Below, one piece after another: positions 12,070 through 24,158 of a stretch of DNA of 64,000 bases. The position numbers and the translations under genes were made by a program. Below the pieces are notes generated by a model. The model was not told where the DNA came from. It made no database searches and saw only the letters and a list, made by a program, of their open reading frames with translations. The DNA is from Cyclina sinensis (Eukaryota; Mollusca; Bivalvia; Venerida; Veneridae), in assembly GCA_012932295.1 (NCBI GenBank), contig JAAONU010000016.1:19745530-19809529 (forward strand), in the 5' to 3' direction. The stretch's first letter is position 1, and every line of letters starts with the position of its first letter.

Positions 12070-12105
12070 ATAAATTTCGTCGTAAAGTGTGTTGGTTTGC
12101 AAAAA
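12070..12105 (+). other. Probable end of a 5' UTR intron and start of the coding exon of TRIM-like B
   Basis: A pyrimidine-rich tract ending TTCTTTTTACAG at 12069-12070 looks like a 3' splice acceptor. The exon then runs 36 bp to the Met at 12106. This argues that the 40 residues encoded upstream (from 11986) are not part of the protein. Confidence 0.5.
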
Positions 12106-14169
12106 ATGTCGTCGAGGAGCATTAATCAATGTGAGCCGTGTCATTATCGTGGCGCAAGCACAACGGCAGTAAAATACTGTAAATCGTGCAACGAGTTTCT
12201 GTGTAAAGACTGTGCAGATTTTCATAAATCTTTTAAAGTCACAAGAGATCATTTTCTAGCTAACCCGAAAGACAAAGATGATATGAATCTATATCGTGAT
12301 TTGTTAGACATTCGATCATGTAAACAACATGCACACAAGACCACAGAATTTTACTGCATTCAACACAGTGAAATGTTATGTAGCCTTTGTTTGTTACAAT
12401 CTGCACATCACTCAACATGTGCAGACAAAATAGTCGAAATACAAAATCTTGGCAAGTCTCTTCTTGGCTCTCAATTTGTTGAAACCCTAAGAGAAGACAT
12501 TCATCGTATTATTTCTAGATCTCAGCATGCGATTATAGAAGTTCATAAAGAAAAGGAAGAAACGAAAAAGACAGTCGAAACATTCAAATGTCAAGTAAAA
12601 ACACTTCGCGCCAAGATACTTGCAGTTTTTGATAGACAAACAGAACAGATGGTTCAAAAAGCCACAGAAACTAGCGAGAGGGTTGAAAATGAGTATATAA
12701 AAACTATCAAGAACTTTGAGAAACTTAATAAACCAGTTGTTGAAAACAAAACGTTGTTTGAATCTGTCATTGAATCAGGGAGTGCGGAAGATGTGTTCAG
12801 ATGTATTTTTTCAACCGTGGAACAACTAGAAGACTTTAAGGTAGCCATTGAAAAACTCGACAAAGACAGTCATAAAAATGAAGTCTTTATAGTGAAGGGA
12901 GACCTGCTTCAATCTCTTGAGGAAAATGATGAGCCTTTAGTTGACTATAAAATTAAGAAAACTAATGTCAAATGGCTTCCCCCTTCCCAAATAAAAATTT
13001 CGAAAGGTGAATTCAAAAACCATGTTGTTAACTTTCAGTCATTATCTACCGGGAATAGTGCTCGAACTCTGGGACAAAACGGTAGTGTTGATAAAGGAAG
13101 TGATAGCTGTCTTCATGCGGAGCCTACAAGTAAAGACACTACAGTCGTAGAGAAAGACACCAGCATCAAGTCAGGATGTAGAGAATCGTCAAATACAGAT
13201 GGAAATAAGAAATCAGGCATTGTACCTGAATCGTTATCAAACTCTAGTGACAATGTCCTTGCAGATGAACGAAAGGATAAATTCTTATCATTGGCAACAA
13301 AACCAAAAAATGCAGAGGCAAAGTTATTAGAGAAGAAATTCCTTCTTGATTATCAAGAAATTAAACTGAGCCATGACTACTCATTCGATGTTCCTACAGA
13401 GGATAAAAAATGCCCCTGGGTCGGTGGTATAGCAGTCCTTAAGAACAATACTATTATTGTATCAGATTTCATGAATTCTAAACTAATTCTCACAAATGAA
13501 GACAGACAGGCAATTGTAGTAAAGAGTCTACAATACCCGCCTGGACAAGTTACGTTAATAAAAGACGAATACCTCGCTGTTTGTCTCAAAAAAACAAATC
13601 AGATCCTTTTGTTTGATGTAAATGCCGACCCACTTAGAGAATCGAAGTATGTGCAAACAACATATCATCCCAAATGTGTACAAGCAGTTGATGACAACAT
13701 GTTGGTTTCGTGTCAGGACGGAGCAGGCAATTGGTATTTGTACCTTATGACGACTAAAGGTGAAATTTGTAGAGAAATAGAAGTCCTTGGACTTTATGAT
13801 GGACATAAAATCGCAGTTCAAACGTTACCAGATCAAAATGAAAATTTTCGAATAATCCAGTGCTGTGAAATTACTGACAAGCTGCAGTGCTTCGAGTCTG
13901 ATGGGTCTTTTGTCTTTGGATTTGATATTGATAAAGCAGCAGATGTTGTCACTGACATAAATGGTTACATTTATGTTGTCCGATTTTCAGGCGAGATCCG
14001 AGTCTATAGTCCAAATGGAGATTTCTTACTCAAGCTTTATAGTCCAACAATGGTCAAGGCAAAGTTTGCAGCTTTTAGTCCTTCGTGCAATAAACTCTTC
14101 GTAACTACGTACAAAGATAGTCGAGTTCATGTCGTGAATGTAAAACGAACTAAGACTTCTTCGATATAA
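12106..14169 (+). CDS. RING-less TRIM-like protein B: two B-boxes, coiled coil, C-terminal propeller-like region
   Basis: 687 aa when started at the Met at 12106. The frame is open from 11986, but those residues lie before a likely splice acceptor and do not align with the paralogues. B-box 1: C9, C12, C25, C28, C33, C36, H40, H49. B-box 2: C72, H75, C84, H87, C92, C95, H102 and probably C105. Residues about 115-300 are a charged helical coiled coil, about 330-430 is a Ser/Lys-rich low-complexity linker, and about 450-680 is the propeller-like region with GGIAVLKNNTIIVSDFMNSK. No RING, no signal peptide, no membrane segment. It is a paralogue of the genes at 877 and 16823 on the same strand, so tandem duplication is likely. 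Its role is inferred only from the family. Confidence 0.88.
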   Translation: MSSRSINQCEPCHYRGASTTAVKYCKSCNEFLCKDCADFHKSFKVTRDHFLANPKDKDDMNLYRDLLDIRSCKQHAHKTTEFYCIQHSEMLCSLCLLQSAHHSTCADKIVEIQNLGKSLLGSQFVETLREDIHRIISRSQHAIIEVHKEKEETKKTVETFKCQVKTLRAKILAVFDRQTEQMVQKATETSERVENEYIKTIKNFEKLNKPVVENKTLFESVIESGSAEDVFRCIFSTVEQLEDFKVAIEKLDKDSHKNEVFIVKGDLLQSLEENDEPLVDYKIKKTNVKWLPPSQIKISKGEFKNHVVNFQSLSTGNSARTLGQNGSVDKGSDSCLHAEPTSKDTTVVEKDTSIKSGCRESSNTDGNKKSGIVPESLSNSSDNVLADERKDKFLSLATKPKNAEAKLLEKKFLLDYQEIKLSHDYSFDVPTEDKKCPWVGGIAVLKNNTIIVSDFMNSKLILTNEDRQAIVVKSLQYPPGQVTLIKDEYLAVCLKKTNQILLFDVNADPLRESKYVQTTYHPKCVQAVDDNMLVSCQDGAGNWYLYLMTTKGEICREIEVLGLYDGHKIAVQTLPDQNENFRIIQCCEITDKLQCFESDGSFVFGFDIDKAADVVTDINGYIYVVRFSGEIRVYSPNGDFLLKLYSPTMVKAKFAAFSPSCNKLFVTTYKDSRVHVVNVKRTKTSSI

Positions 14170-16822
14170 TATGTATAGCAATAAGAATTTGAATGGAAAA
14201 TCTAGTCCGAGAATCAAATCGTAGATGAAGATAGAATGAACTGGTGTAATAAAAAACAGGCTTAAGACTAAGATAATATCAAAGTTTAGGTACTCCACCC
14301 TACGTTCATATTCATTATCAATTAACTGACGTTATTTTGTTGTAACAAATGTTGTCTTGATGTTGTTATCTTTACAGTGTTTGAACAGGTAGCATACTAA
14401 GTGAAAAAATTATCATGGAACGTCGATACAGCTTTATCAGACATTTAGTATGTCTTCTTCCAGCCAAAACTCACAGAGAGAGAGAGAGAGAGATTGGTTA
14501 ACAGTTCCTTAAATGTTCAGTTTTCTAACAAGAACATTTTCACCATGAAATTATAAATAACATTCGTGAATAATATGAGGGGTCCATGCATTTCGTGAAC
14601 AGACACTCAGAATTTATATGTTACTCTTGACAGTGTAAAAAAAAATTTCTTTAATGAAATTCGAAGACTACAATTTTCGATCACTATGGAAAATGAATAT
14701 CTTAAACTCAAAATCGAAGTGCAAGGTTTAAAAAAATACAAAGCAATTATAGGCATCAATATCTTCCATGTAATTCATTCGAAAAATTACATAACATCAT
14801 TTCAAGCAATGCACCTAAACATTAAGTGAATAAGAGCCATTTGACTTACGACGCTAGTGTATGATAGTATAGTATATATATATGGTAGTATAATGTAAAT
14901 ACATATATTTTTTTCTGTGGGGACAACTTATTTACTAAGATTACTCTTTTTCCTATCTGTAGGAACAAGAAAATTGACTGATTTTATTTCATGTAATCTG
15001 TAGGAAAAAGTTATTTTCCTGAGTTTTCTATTTTTTTTATTTTTTTGAACAGTTTATTTGCCGACGTTTATTGTTTACTAAGTTTTTCCCACAAGATATA
15101 AAATTAATTCTACAGATTCATTTTGTTGTTTCCACTACTAATTTATACTTTCCCTCAACTTAAATTAACCAATCAAAGCATCTGTGTTTGCCATTGATGG
15201 CAAGAGTTACGTTCATTTTAAAGATTGCCGAACCGCATCATTTCAAAACGCCGAGTGTACTTGTTTAAAAGAAATCGGACAAATAACGAGTTCCCACAGA
15301 TTACTAAAATATAAACTCAGTAAATATCTTGTATCTTCCCACAGAATAGATATGATGATCTGAGGCAAATTAGTTGTTCCCACAGATTGCTAAAAAAATA
15401 ATAAACACATTCTAAAAATATACCTATGTCGCTTCTGTGCTTCCGTATCAATGTAGTAGCACTGATATCAAATTCAAGTTCAACTATTTGCAACGGGATA
15501 AGTATGAAAGACTGCATTCTCACTCATAATATTTTAGAGGGTTCAAGCATAGCCTTGGACAATGTCTTACGTTCTGAAGCGATGGCTGTTACTGACGGAG
15601 AATGGGACTATTATACTGGTCCTTTTCAGTGAACGATGAGTAAGTAACTTTACGATTGTAAACCGAAAGCGTTGAACCTACTACAAAACAACTTCTTCGA
15701 TAACACGTGATTACTGTTTGCTCGACAGAAATCATCTATAGAAGGTAATTGTACAAACTCTATAAAATTTCATTTGCAAAAATAAAATTTCTTTGCATTT
15801 GTATTGATTATCTGCATACAGTTTTATCTCTAGTCCCTGTGTCGCGTGGTATATATTGCGCATTGATCAGTATTAAGTGTTTATGTTTAACATTATAGTT
15901 CATACGTTCTGCATGATAAGCGTTTTGAAGGTTACACATGTATTGTATCAAGGAACATGGTTTTTGTTATCTAACCGGAAATTTAAGTTATGGACGGACG
16001 TTTTAATTTATAAATAGCCAGTTTATATAAGTTTTTGACACGTAACCCTAACTTTATAAAGTTTTTTCGATTTTGGCGCACTAATAACATTAAGATTTAA
16101 AAAATGCATTGTGTTGTATTTAAAAAAAGCTAGAAGGTTTGTGTATTTTGGAATAGCATGGACTATATAGGCAAATCATGTAAGGTAAGAAATACGTTCG
16201 ACTCATTACTGTATTGTATTTATATTTTGGAAAGTCACTAAGCAATGTAAAGAACTGTAAAGTTTTACTAACATTTGCTTGCTAGACGTGTTAACGTGGT
16301 AATTTCGAGTACATTGTAGTTATCTTTTTTTAAAGATACTGCCTCTGCTCAAGCTGATCTTGAAATAACTAAGCTTTGAGGTTGGCCATTTTCTAAACCT
16401 GTTAAAATTAAGGCTTAAACAAGATCTTATGTCTTAGGAGTTTCTTTGATCTTTTTCTTAGAAAATAAAGGCACAGGGCATATATAAATCCCAGTATTAC
16501 GATATCCAGACAAATAACCTAATACATTCTTAGTTGAATATGAACCATTACCCTACAAAAAAGCCCTGGAAGTATCGGAAAGACGTTCAAAAGGACGTCC
16601 TCATGTTTAAAATTTTGAGGTAGTGTGCTATGACCCGGAAATACTTGATCAGTCGTGTCGTTTATCAATAAAAGAATATTTTGACACAATGATTAATTCT
16701 ATTATATGAAGCTATTTCTTCAGCTAAGTGTATGATTCAAATGTGCTTCTCTTTTGTTTCATGTAATGGGCAAAAAGAAACTCAAGTCCGAGGTAGGAAC
16801 ATGGATAAGCGCCTGAATTAGA
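14170..16822. other. Intergenic region between TRIM-like B and C
   Basis: AT-rich with no supported gene. It holds a short (GA)n microsatellite at about 14471-14493 and TA-rich runs near 14870-14885. The open stretch at 15426-15632 has no domain and no splice context I could support. Confidence 0.5.
14248..14253 (+). terminator. Poly(A) signal candidate for TRIM-like B
   Basis: AATAAA about 80 bp downstream of the stop codon. Confidence 0.45.
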
Positions 16823-18805
16823 ATGGATCATTTTAAAAGATACGCATGTACACCATGCAAAGACAATGATTTTTATGTAACTGCGATCAAGTACTGTATT
16901 ACATGCAAAGAACGGCTATGCAAGGTCTGTGCCGACTCGCACAAAGCTTTCAAAGCTACAAGACAACATCTCCTTGTTCAACCCGACAACCAGCATCCTC
17001 AGAAAATGATAAAAGATTTGGAATTGTTCCAGACATGTACAACTCATTCGAACAAACAAACGGAATTTTACTGTGGTGAACATGACATATTTCTCTGTAG
17101 CCAGTGCTTGCTGAATTCCGAAAATCACAAGAACTGTACTACAGTAGTTGACATAGGAAATACCGGTGTGTCACTTGACGACAGTCAGTTTATGGACAAC
17201 TTAAAAAATGGTTATCACAGAATGGTTGAAGCTGCTAAATCCACGCTTAATGACATAAAGCAGGCAAAAGCATGTACCGGTAATAATCTAAAATGTCTTC
17301 AAATTGAAATGGAGAATATTCGGCGAAAAATGATGGAAGCATTTGAGCGTCAGACTAATCATATTATAAATGCCGTGTCTGATGATATTGTAGATAACGT
17401 AAGCAAATATGACTCGGCATCTGAAGGTCTAGAAAATCTTCTTAAACTCGCAGAGGGGAGTGAAGCTTTATTTCAACAAGCAGTTGAAGATGGGTCACCA
17501 ACCGATGTATTTCGTTGTGTTAAGTCTGTTATTGGACAATGTGAATCGCTCCAAGAGGAATTAGAACAAACCAAACATCAGTGCGTCAAGTTAAACATGG
17601 CCGTTGAAAAATCGGACCTTGTGAGAGTGTTAGAAACAGATAAAACACCATTGGTGTCCTTAAGCATAGATAAAACAGCATTCGACATACCTGTCTTTAG
17701 TTCAGACCAGCTTACAAAATCTTTCAAGTCTCTTGTTTCTGCTTCATCTGGCTTTGTAAGACAGTCTAACGTTACAAAACGCGCAGATGAGGAGAATCAA
17801 GGGAGCAACCCAGGAGCGAGTGAAACAGTAAAGAGACGTGACGAGCACGCTTTGGTGAAACCAATAAAATCTTTTCATGATTTAGCAACAACAAGCGATG
17901 CAGACATTGAGAGAGAAGTTGAAGAACTCTCTGCAGGTCAACATCAAACACCGATTGAGACAAAGTCTGATTGGAGAGAAAATGCTGAAGAAGTTGACTT
18001 TGCATTATCATATTGTTGTTGGTTTGATGTTCTTACTTCAAGTGAAATGGAGCCATGGTTTAATGGCATTGTCTGTCTTCCGGATGAACGGTTGATCCTG
18101 TCAGATTACAATAACTCGAAGCTGATCATGGTAAAAGATAAATCAGTAGTCACAGAGAGAAATATCGAAAATACACCAGGAAATATGACAGTTTTCAACG
18201 AATTCTTAGTGGTCTGCCTCAAATACACGAATCAACTAATGCTGATGAAGATAGAAGACAGTAGCCTTGAAGAACATAATTATTTGCAAACACAACATTT
18301 TCCAGTGTCTGCGAAAACTGTTGATAGAGAAAGATTACTCGTTTCGTCTAAAAATAGGAAACGTCAATGGTGTTTCGAGCTTTTAACCAAACAAGGACGA
18401 AAATGGCAATCTGCCATTTTAAATGTAAAACCAGAAGGAATTTTTGACGGCTATGTGTTTGCTATTCAGCAATTACCAAATGCACCAGAAAATTTTCAAA
18501 TAATTCAGTACAGCAGCAAACTAAAGACACTACAATGCTTTAATCAAGACGGTGGTTCCGCTTTATTTGAGTACGAAGTTGATGATGTGAAATCTCTTGG
18601 GACGGATAGCAAGGGGTACATTTTTGTTATAAGATATCATGGAGAAATTGAAGTTTTAACACCAAACGGGATGTTCATTACAATTTTCCAGAAAGCTCGT
18701 ATGGAAAAACTAAATTTTTCGGCCTTCAATGAAGCAAATAATAAACTCTTTATTACAACAAAGAAGGGCTCCCGTATCCATATTCTAAAGGTGAAAATAC
18801 AGTAG
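16823..18805 (+). CDS. RING-less TRIM-like protein C: two B-boxes, coiled coil, C-terminal propeller-like region
   Basis: Single ORF of 660 aa. B-box 1: C9, C12, C25, C28, C33, C36, H40, H49. B-box 2: C72, H75, C84, H87, C92, C95, H102 and probably C105. As in both paralogues the final zinc ligand appears to be Cys, not His. A helical coiled coil spans about 115-290, a variable linker about 310-390, and the propeller-like region about 395-658 with GIVCLPDERLILSDYNNSK. The linker is the least conserved part of the three proteins, while B-boxes and propeller align throughout. An ATTAAA at 18978-18983 could be the poly(A) signal. Substrate or RNA targets cannot be inferred from sequence. Confidence 0.88.
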   Translation: MDHFKRYACTPCKDNDFYVTAIKYCITCKERLCKVCADSHKAFKATRQHLLVQPDNQHPQKMIKDLELFQTCTTHSNKQTEFYCGEHDIFLCSQCLLNSENHKNCTTVVDIGNTGVSLDDSQFMDNLKNGYHRMVEAAKSTLNDIKQAKACTGNNLKCLQIEMENIRRKMMEAFERQTNHIINAVSDDIVDNVSKYDSASEGLENLLKLAEGSEALFQQAVEDGSPTDVFRCVKSVIGQCESLQEELEQTKHQCVKLNMAVEKSDLVRVLETDKTPLVSLSIDKTAFDIPVFSSDQLTKSFKSLVSASSGFVRQSNVTKRADEENQGSNPGASETVKRRDEHALVKPIKSFHDLATTSDADIEREVEELSAGQHQTPIETKSDWRENAEEVDFALSYCCWFDVLTSSEMEPWFNGIVCLPDERLILSDYNNSKLIMVKDKSVVTERNIENTPGNMTVFNEFLVVCLKYTNQLMLMKIEDSSLEEHNYLQTQHFPVSAKTVDRERLLVSSKNRKRQWCFELLTKQGRKWQSAILNVKPEGIFDGYVFAIQQLPNAPENFQIIQYSSKLKTLQCFNQDGGSALFEYEVDDVKSLGTDSKGYIFVIRYHGEIEVLTPNGMFITIFQKARMEKLNFSAFNEANNKLFITTKKGSRIHILKVKIQ

Positions 18806-19354
18806 AGATCTGCGTTTCCATATAATATTGATCTGTTATTGTTTAGAGATTTGAAAAAACATATAAGCTAGGAAAGGAATCAATCTTGACAGAATGTATG
18901 AGCTGACATTTGCGTGTAACATTTAAACTTATTGCAGGCAAGGTCGTGTTTTACACGGGTTTAGACTTTGTTGCCAATTAAAAATTGAGAAAAGAAAAAA
19001 TGAAGGCAACATGTTAACATTGTCAGATAGTTTTATCATTGAAACAAGAGGAAAGTTCTCATTATCATAGCTTTGATGAAATGTTATCTAAATATTCTAA
19101 CATGTACTGCATTTAATTATATATGTGTAGTATAATTATCCACCGACATTTGACAAGTATTATTTTTTCAGTCCTTGATAGCAAGGATTACTGAGTGCAA
19201 ATTAAACTGAAATCCAAAGAGAACGGTTTCGAACATTTCTGTACCTTATTTTTATTGTTATGTCTGCGTTAGAACACGACTACGGATCATATGACCATGC
19301 TTAATGCTTAATAATATAATGCTTATATGTTAGGTGTTAGGGACGTTGATTTGT

Positions 19355-19495
19355 TATCATTAGACAAAGCACTGATTAAAAGTCAACTGTTCGAACCCCG
19401 TTACTGACCATGTCAATTTATGTGAGGAAGTTTCCATTTCTTACGGAGAACGGTGATGGTAAGGTGTACGGCCCGCCTGATGGATGGATTTATAT
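19355..19495 (+). mobile_element. Degenerate tRNA-derived SINE
   Basis: B box GTTCGAACC at 19389-19397, then GTGAGGAAGTTTCC, TTACGGAGAACGG and GGCCCGCCTGATGG blocks in the order seen in molluscan SINE tails. The A box is decayed. Similar tails occur near 4500 (reverse) and 57650. Confidence 0.55.
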
Positions 19496-19524
19496 TCCAC
19501 TTTTTACTATATTGAACAGCTGCA

Positions 19525-20115
19525 CATTAAATGATCGTGCAACTTTTGTGGTTATTGTAAATGTAAGTGAATGGATCTGAATTATATGATCGTATTATAT
19601 GTTAACGTGCGTTAAAGAATGGCTACACATTTTCTGATCTTGTTTTGTAGTGTTCAGTGTAAACTGATACAAGTTACCTGGTCTTGCTATGTGTGATAAT
19701 TGTTAATGATTCCGCTATAGAACGGCTACAATTTGTGTAGTCTTGATCTGAGTGTTTACCTTAAATGGTTACGAAGTTGACTAGCTACAGATTATCTGAT
19801 CTTGCATGTGTGTTTATTGTTAATGCATACGCTACTGAAAGGCTGCTAAATGATCTTGCTATGTCATTGTTTACTGGTTAATGTATACGTAAGTGAACGG
19901 GTACGAGAGGTCTGTCTTGCTATGCCTTTATCTATTAATGTGTACGTTAGTGATAGGATACAGAATATCTAATGTTGCTGTGTCTGGGTTTTTTGTTAAT
20001 GCTTTGGTCAGTGAACGACTACCAAATATTCCATCTTGTTACATCTTCGTTGACTGTTAATGTATACGTCAGTAAACAGGTACGAAGTGTTTGAATTTGT
20101 TTGACAGTGCTTATT
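19525..20115. repeat. Diverged ~62-bp tandem array, about 9 copies
   Basis: Repeated segments of the form GATCTTGCTATGTG, TTATTGTTAATG, TATACGTTAGTGAACGG and CTAC recur roughly every 60-65 bp. The units are strongly diverged, so the array is old. Confidence 0.65.
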
Positions 20116-21500
20116 TAAATCAATACGTTAGAGAACAACCCTGTGAACAATCAAGGGGGATAACTCAGCAGTTAGGCGGGCTAGAGTTGCAGTAAATCGC
20201 TTTGTATGCTAGACTAGTGAAGCTATCTTTTTGAAGTAAATAATGTTTTCACGCAACCTAAACATTTGTAGCATTTTTTTTTCTGTTTGATATTGGAAAT
20301 ATGCAGACACTTATATTTACAGACTTCTGTCACCGACCTACGACTTAAGATTTCTTCTAAGCAGTCCAACTGAAACTGTGGGGTCCTCGTGTTTGCGAAA
20401 AAGCATTTTTGTATTTAAATATTTTTTACATTATACGAGTATTTTTGTAAATTTGAAAGGGGAGATGATCGTGCCTCAAGATATGCTGAATAACCGAAAA
20501 CATTTTAAATTTTACCTACTTACTTTACTTGGCAATATTATACCTAAAAAATTAATCAGCGCAGCAGACACATGCAAAGGAGAGCAACTGCTGATCAATT
20601 TCAAAGGGAATTAATTTCAGTTACACATAAAAAGAATATCAGCAATTTGGAGATTATAAGAGCGTTGTTGGGTATAATAGGACAGCTAAATAATTTTTTG
20701 TGCTACGATTTTAAATATGCATGTTTCAGAATGCGAATTTGAAACTTTGAGTTACTTATATAAGTTAATATGGAACCTACATTTCTTAACATAATGTAAA
20801 GTATTGGCGTTGCGTTTAAACTTCAGTCGTTTAAACTTACTTACGGACTTTTCACACGCTTAAAATTCTTACAAATACATTTCAAGCTTTACAATTCAAA
20901 CAGTATCAGTTTGCAATCAATATGTATGTATACGGTCATAATACTGAACCAGTGTATTTGTGAAGTAAATTGTTCTAGATGTGTAAAACATACCTGCAGA
21001 CTTAAAAAGGTGTAAAAAGCATATCGTGTTTTTGTTATCTTTTTATATGTTAATTTTGTAGAACAAATATAGCAGTGTACCTGTTTCCCCACATTATCAC
21101 ACGAGGCCGGCGTGTGATATGGTATACATAAGATAAAAATTCAATGGGGAAAAATTGGCATGTGTGTTTGACGTCATAAGGCCAAAACAAAGTGATTTTG
21201 AGGTTCTGGTAACATGCTGAAAAAATAATAGGGTAGGTAGGTCGGAAAAACATTTTTTTTAATTAGTATTTTATTAAAATTTAACTGTATGTCAGATATA
21301 TACACTATAGAATACTCCATTTTTGCAATAAAATGCGGAAATAAAGGGTCGATCAGGTTACTGGAACCACAAGATCATTTTATTTTGGCCTAATCTCGCG
21401 TGAATGAGTCTCGCGAGAATTGTCATGTTTTTTTTTTGTTTTTTTTTTTGTTTTTTTTTTTTTTTTAAAACATGAACGAATATCAGTATATAATTAAGTT
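20116..21500. other. Intergenic, no gene supported
   Basis: AT-rich. Notable points are a TGACGTCA-like CRE core (GACGTCA) near 21169-21175, a fragment GGGTAGGTAGGTCGG near 21230 that resembles the end of the element at 38022-38617, a TCTCGCGAGA palindrome near 21409, and long T runs at 21428-21475. Open stretches at 20378-20614 and on the minus strand have no recognisable domains. Confidence 0.45.
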
Positions 21501-21539
21501 ATAATAAAAAAAGGTCAGTAGGTCAACATTTTGTGGATA

Positions 21540-22170
21540 ATAACGAGAACGCTTTGGTCTAGGATCATGAAAGTTCATGGAGGTTGATCATCATTGGCAG
21601 ATGACACCTATTGATTTTGGGTTCAGTAGGTCTAAAATCAAGGTCATGGTGACCGAAAATGCTTAAATTATATCCGAAGGATAACTTGAGTACGCTTTGG
21701 CCTAGGATCATGAAAGTTGATATGGGGGTTGATAACTTCTGGCAGATGACCCCTATTCATTTTAAGGTCATTACGTCAAAGGTCAAGGTCACAGTGACCC
21801 GAAATAATAAAACCATTTCCTGACGATTACTTGAGTATGCTCTGGTTCAGGGTCATGAAATTTAATAGGGAAATTGTTCATCATTGGCACATGACCCCTA
21901 TCTATTTTGAAGTCAGTAGGTCAACGATCAAGGTCAAAGTGACCCAAAATGCTAAAACATTGCTTAGAATCATTTAATCATCACTGGTATATGACCCCTA
22001 TTGATTTTGAAGTCAGTAGGTCAAGGTAAAGTGGCCCAAAATGGTAAGACCATTTTGGATGATAGCTTCGGTATGTTTTGTCCTATGATCATTAAAGTTG
22101 GTAGAGAAGTTGATCATCATTCACAGATGACCTCTATTGATTTTAAGATCAATAGATCAAAGGTCATTAA
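21540..22170. repeat. Tandem array, ~135-155-bp unit, about 5 copies, with GGTCAnnnTGACC palindromes
   Basis: GGATCATGAAAGTT-like unit starts are at about 21562, 21715, 21850 and then degraded to about 22085. Each unit ends with an AGTAGGTCAA-AAGGTCA-GTGACC block. At 21786-21799 the sequence AGGTCACAGTGACC is a perfect inverted repeat with a 3-bp spacer. Confidence 0.75.
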
Positions 22171-23109
22171 CATATAGCGTATGAAAGGGGGGATATTTCG
22201 TGATCTACGAACTTTTGTTCATAATATACACAGTGCAATTTTTGTGACCTCGTGTACATAAAATTTTCATGTATGATCGCCACAACATGTAACTATGCAA
22301 GATCAAAGGAAGTTAGAATTCCTTTTTCCTTCATTAGATATGGCCCTTCCTTACCTTTTTATACTGTATGCATATTTCACAAGTTGTGTAACTTCAGTTA
22401 CTTACTTTATCAAAAATTCTACTGCCGGCGTATAAATATTTAACTTGTTATTTATTTACATTCTGAGTTTTAAACGCGTTATAAATTAATCAATAGTGGG
22501 ATACTACGTCATCGTGCACCTGCTCTACGCTCCCACGCGGATCTTTTTTTTTTGTCAACTTTTTTGGCAACAACCCGTTGCTTGAAATGTACAATAGTCT
22601 TTTTCGATAAGAAATCTGTATAGTTACAAAAAAATAATGGTTTGCACTGAATATTGGCTTGTGTGCTTTAAATATACTTGAAGAATTTTTATCGGGTAAA
22701 ATTCTGGTTTAGGCCTGAAAACGGGTGAAAGATTGATTTCTGGATGCTCAAGTTTTCTTTTGTTTTATACTGAATATTTGTCCAGAGCATAACTTAATCA
22801 TTATCAAAGGGATTGACTTGAATCTTAAAATAAAGATATGTGGTAAAAAGTAGAAGTGCAATGTGCAAGAAATATATCTCTGTCAGATCTCATTTTTAAT
22901 GATCATCCCTCTTAAAACATTTTTGGTATATTGATATTTTATGGTATATTAATAAGTTTTTAGTGTCGTTTCAACACAGAGTTGTACAAACGTTCTTGCT
23001 GAATACGAAGACTTCCAAATATTTGTGCAGTACCATTTGAAGTGTCTTGCATCATCGGTTCGCAGCCTAGGCTGACGGGCGTATATTCTGTTCTGCAATA
23101 GTTTTTTTC

Positions 23110-24105
23110 TTGTTAGTTAATGGCTTTCCTTTCTTTTAGATTTAACAACTTTCCTTTATTTTACTGATAGCTCTCATTTCCTTTACTTTACTGATGACTC
23201 TCCTTTTCTCTCCTTCAGTTCTTGGCTTTCCTTTCCTTTCCCTCACTGATGGCTCTCCGTTCCTTTACTTTACTGATGGCTTTCCTTACCTTAACTTCAC
23301 TGATAACTTTCCTTTCCTTTCACTTAACTGATGACTTTTATTTACTTTACTGATGGCTTTCCTTTCCTTTTACTTAACCAATGGCTTTTCTTTCTTTTAA
23401 TTTACTGATGGCATTCCTTTCCTCTCCTTTTACTTCACTGATGGCTCTTCTTTCCTTTAAATTACTTTTGACTTTCCTTTCCTTTCATTTACTGATGGCT
23501 TTCCTTTTCTTCACTGGTGGCTTTTCTTTCCTTTACTTTATTGATAGCTTTCCTTTCCTTTCCTTTACTGATGGTTTTGTTTTCCTTTCCTGATGGATTT
23601 CCTTTTCTTTACTTAACTAATGGTTTTCTTTTCTTTTAATTTACTGATGTTTTTCTTTTCCTTTACTTAACTGATGACTTTCCTTTTCTTTACTTAACTG
23701 ATGGCTTTCCTTTCCTTTACTGATGGCTTTCCTTTCCTTTACTTTACTGATGGCTTTCCTTTCCTTTACTTTAATGATGGCTTTCCTTTCCTTTACTTTA
23801 ATGATGGCTTTCCTTTCCTGTTGGCTTTCCTTTCCTTTCTATTACTCATGGCTTTCCTTTCCTTTACTCATGGCTTTCCTTTACAGATGGCTTTCCTTTC
23901 CTTTACTTTACTGATGGCTTTCCTTTCCTTCCCTGATGGCTTTCCTTTTCTGATGGCTTTCCTTTTCTTTCCTTTCCTGATGGCTTTCCTTTTCTGTCCA
24001 TTCCTGATGGCTTTTCTTTCCTTTCCTGATGGCTTTCCTTTTCTGTCCATTCCTGATGGCTTTTCTTTCCTTTACTCATGGCTTTCCTTTCCTCTCCTTT
24101 GGACT
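23110..24105 (+). repeat. Polypyrimidine minisatellite (TGATGGCTTTCCTTTCCTTTACTT)n
   Basis: About 1 kb of 16-33-bp variable units built from TGATGGCTTTCCTTTCCTTT with optional ACTTTAC. It is almost pure pyrimidine on the plus strand. It keeps frames open (for example 23701-24111) only because the unit lacks stops, so those frames are not genes. It lies just beyond the likely 3' end of the drebrin-like gene. Confidence 0.88.
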
Positions 24106-24158
24106 GTTTGAATCAAGTAGAAAACAACAACAGAATCTATGTTTTGGTGTTTTTCATT

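Noticed and set aside
11986..12105. Upstream Met extending TRIM-like B by 40 residues
   Set aside because: A probable splice acceptor lies inside this stretch, and the residues do not align with the two paralogues, which start just before the first B-box Cys.
23701..24111. 136-codon open frame, MAFLSFTDGFPFLYF-type repeats
   Set aside because: The frame is open only because the polypyrimidine minisatellite unit has no stops. Several frames and the opposite strand are open too.
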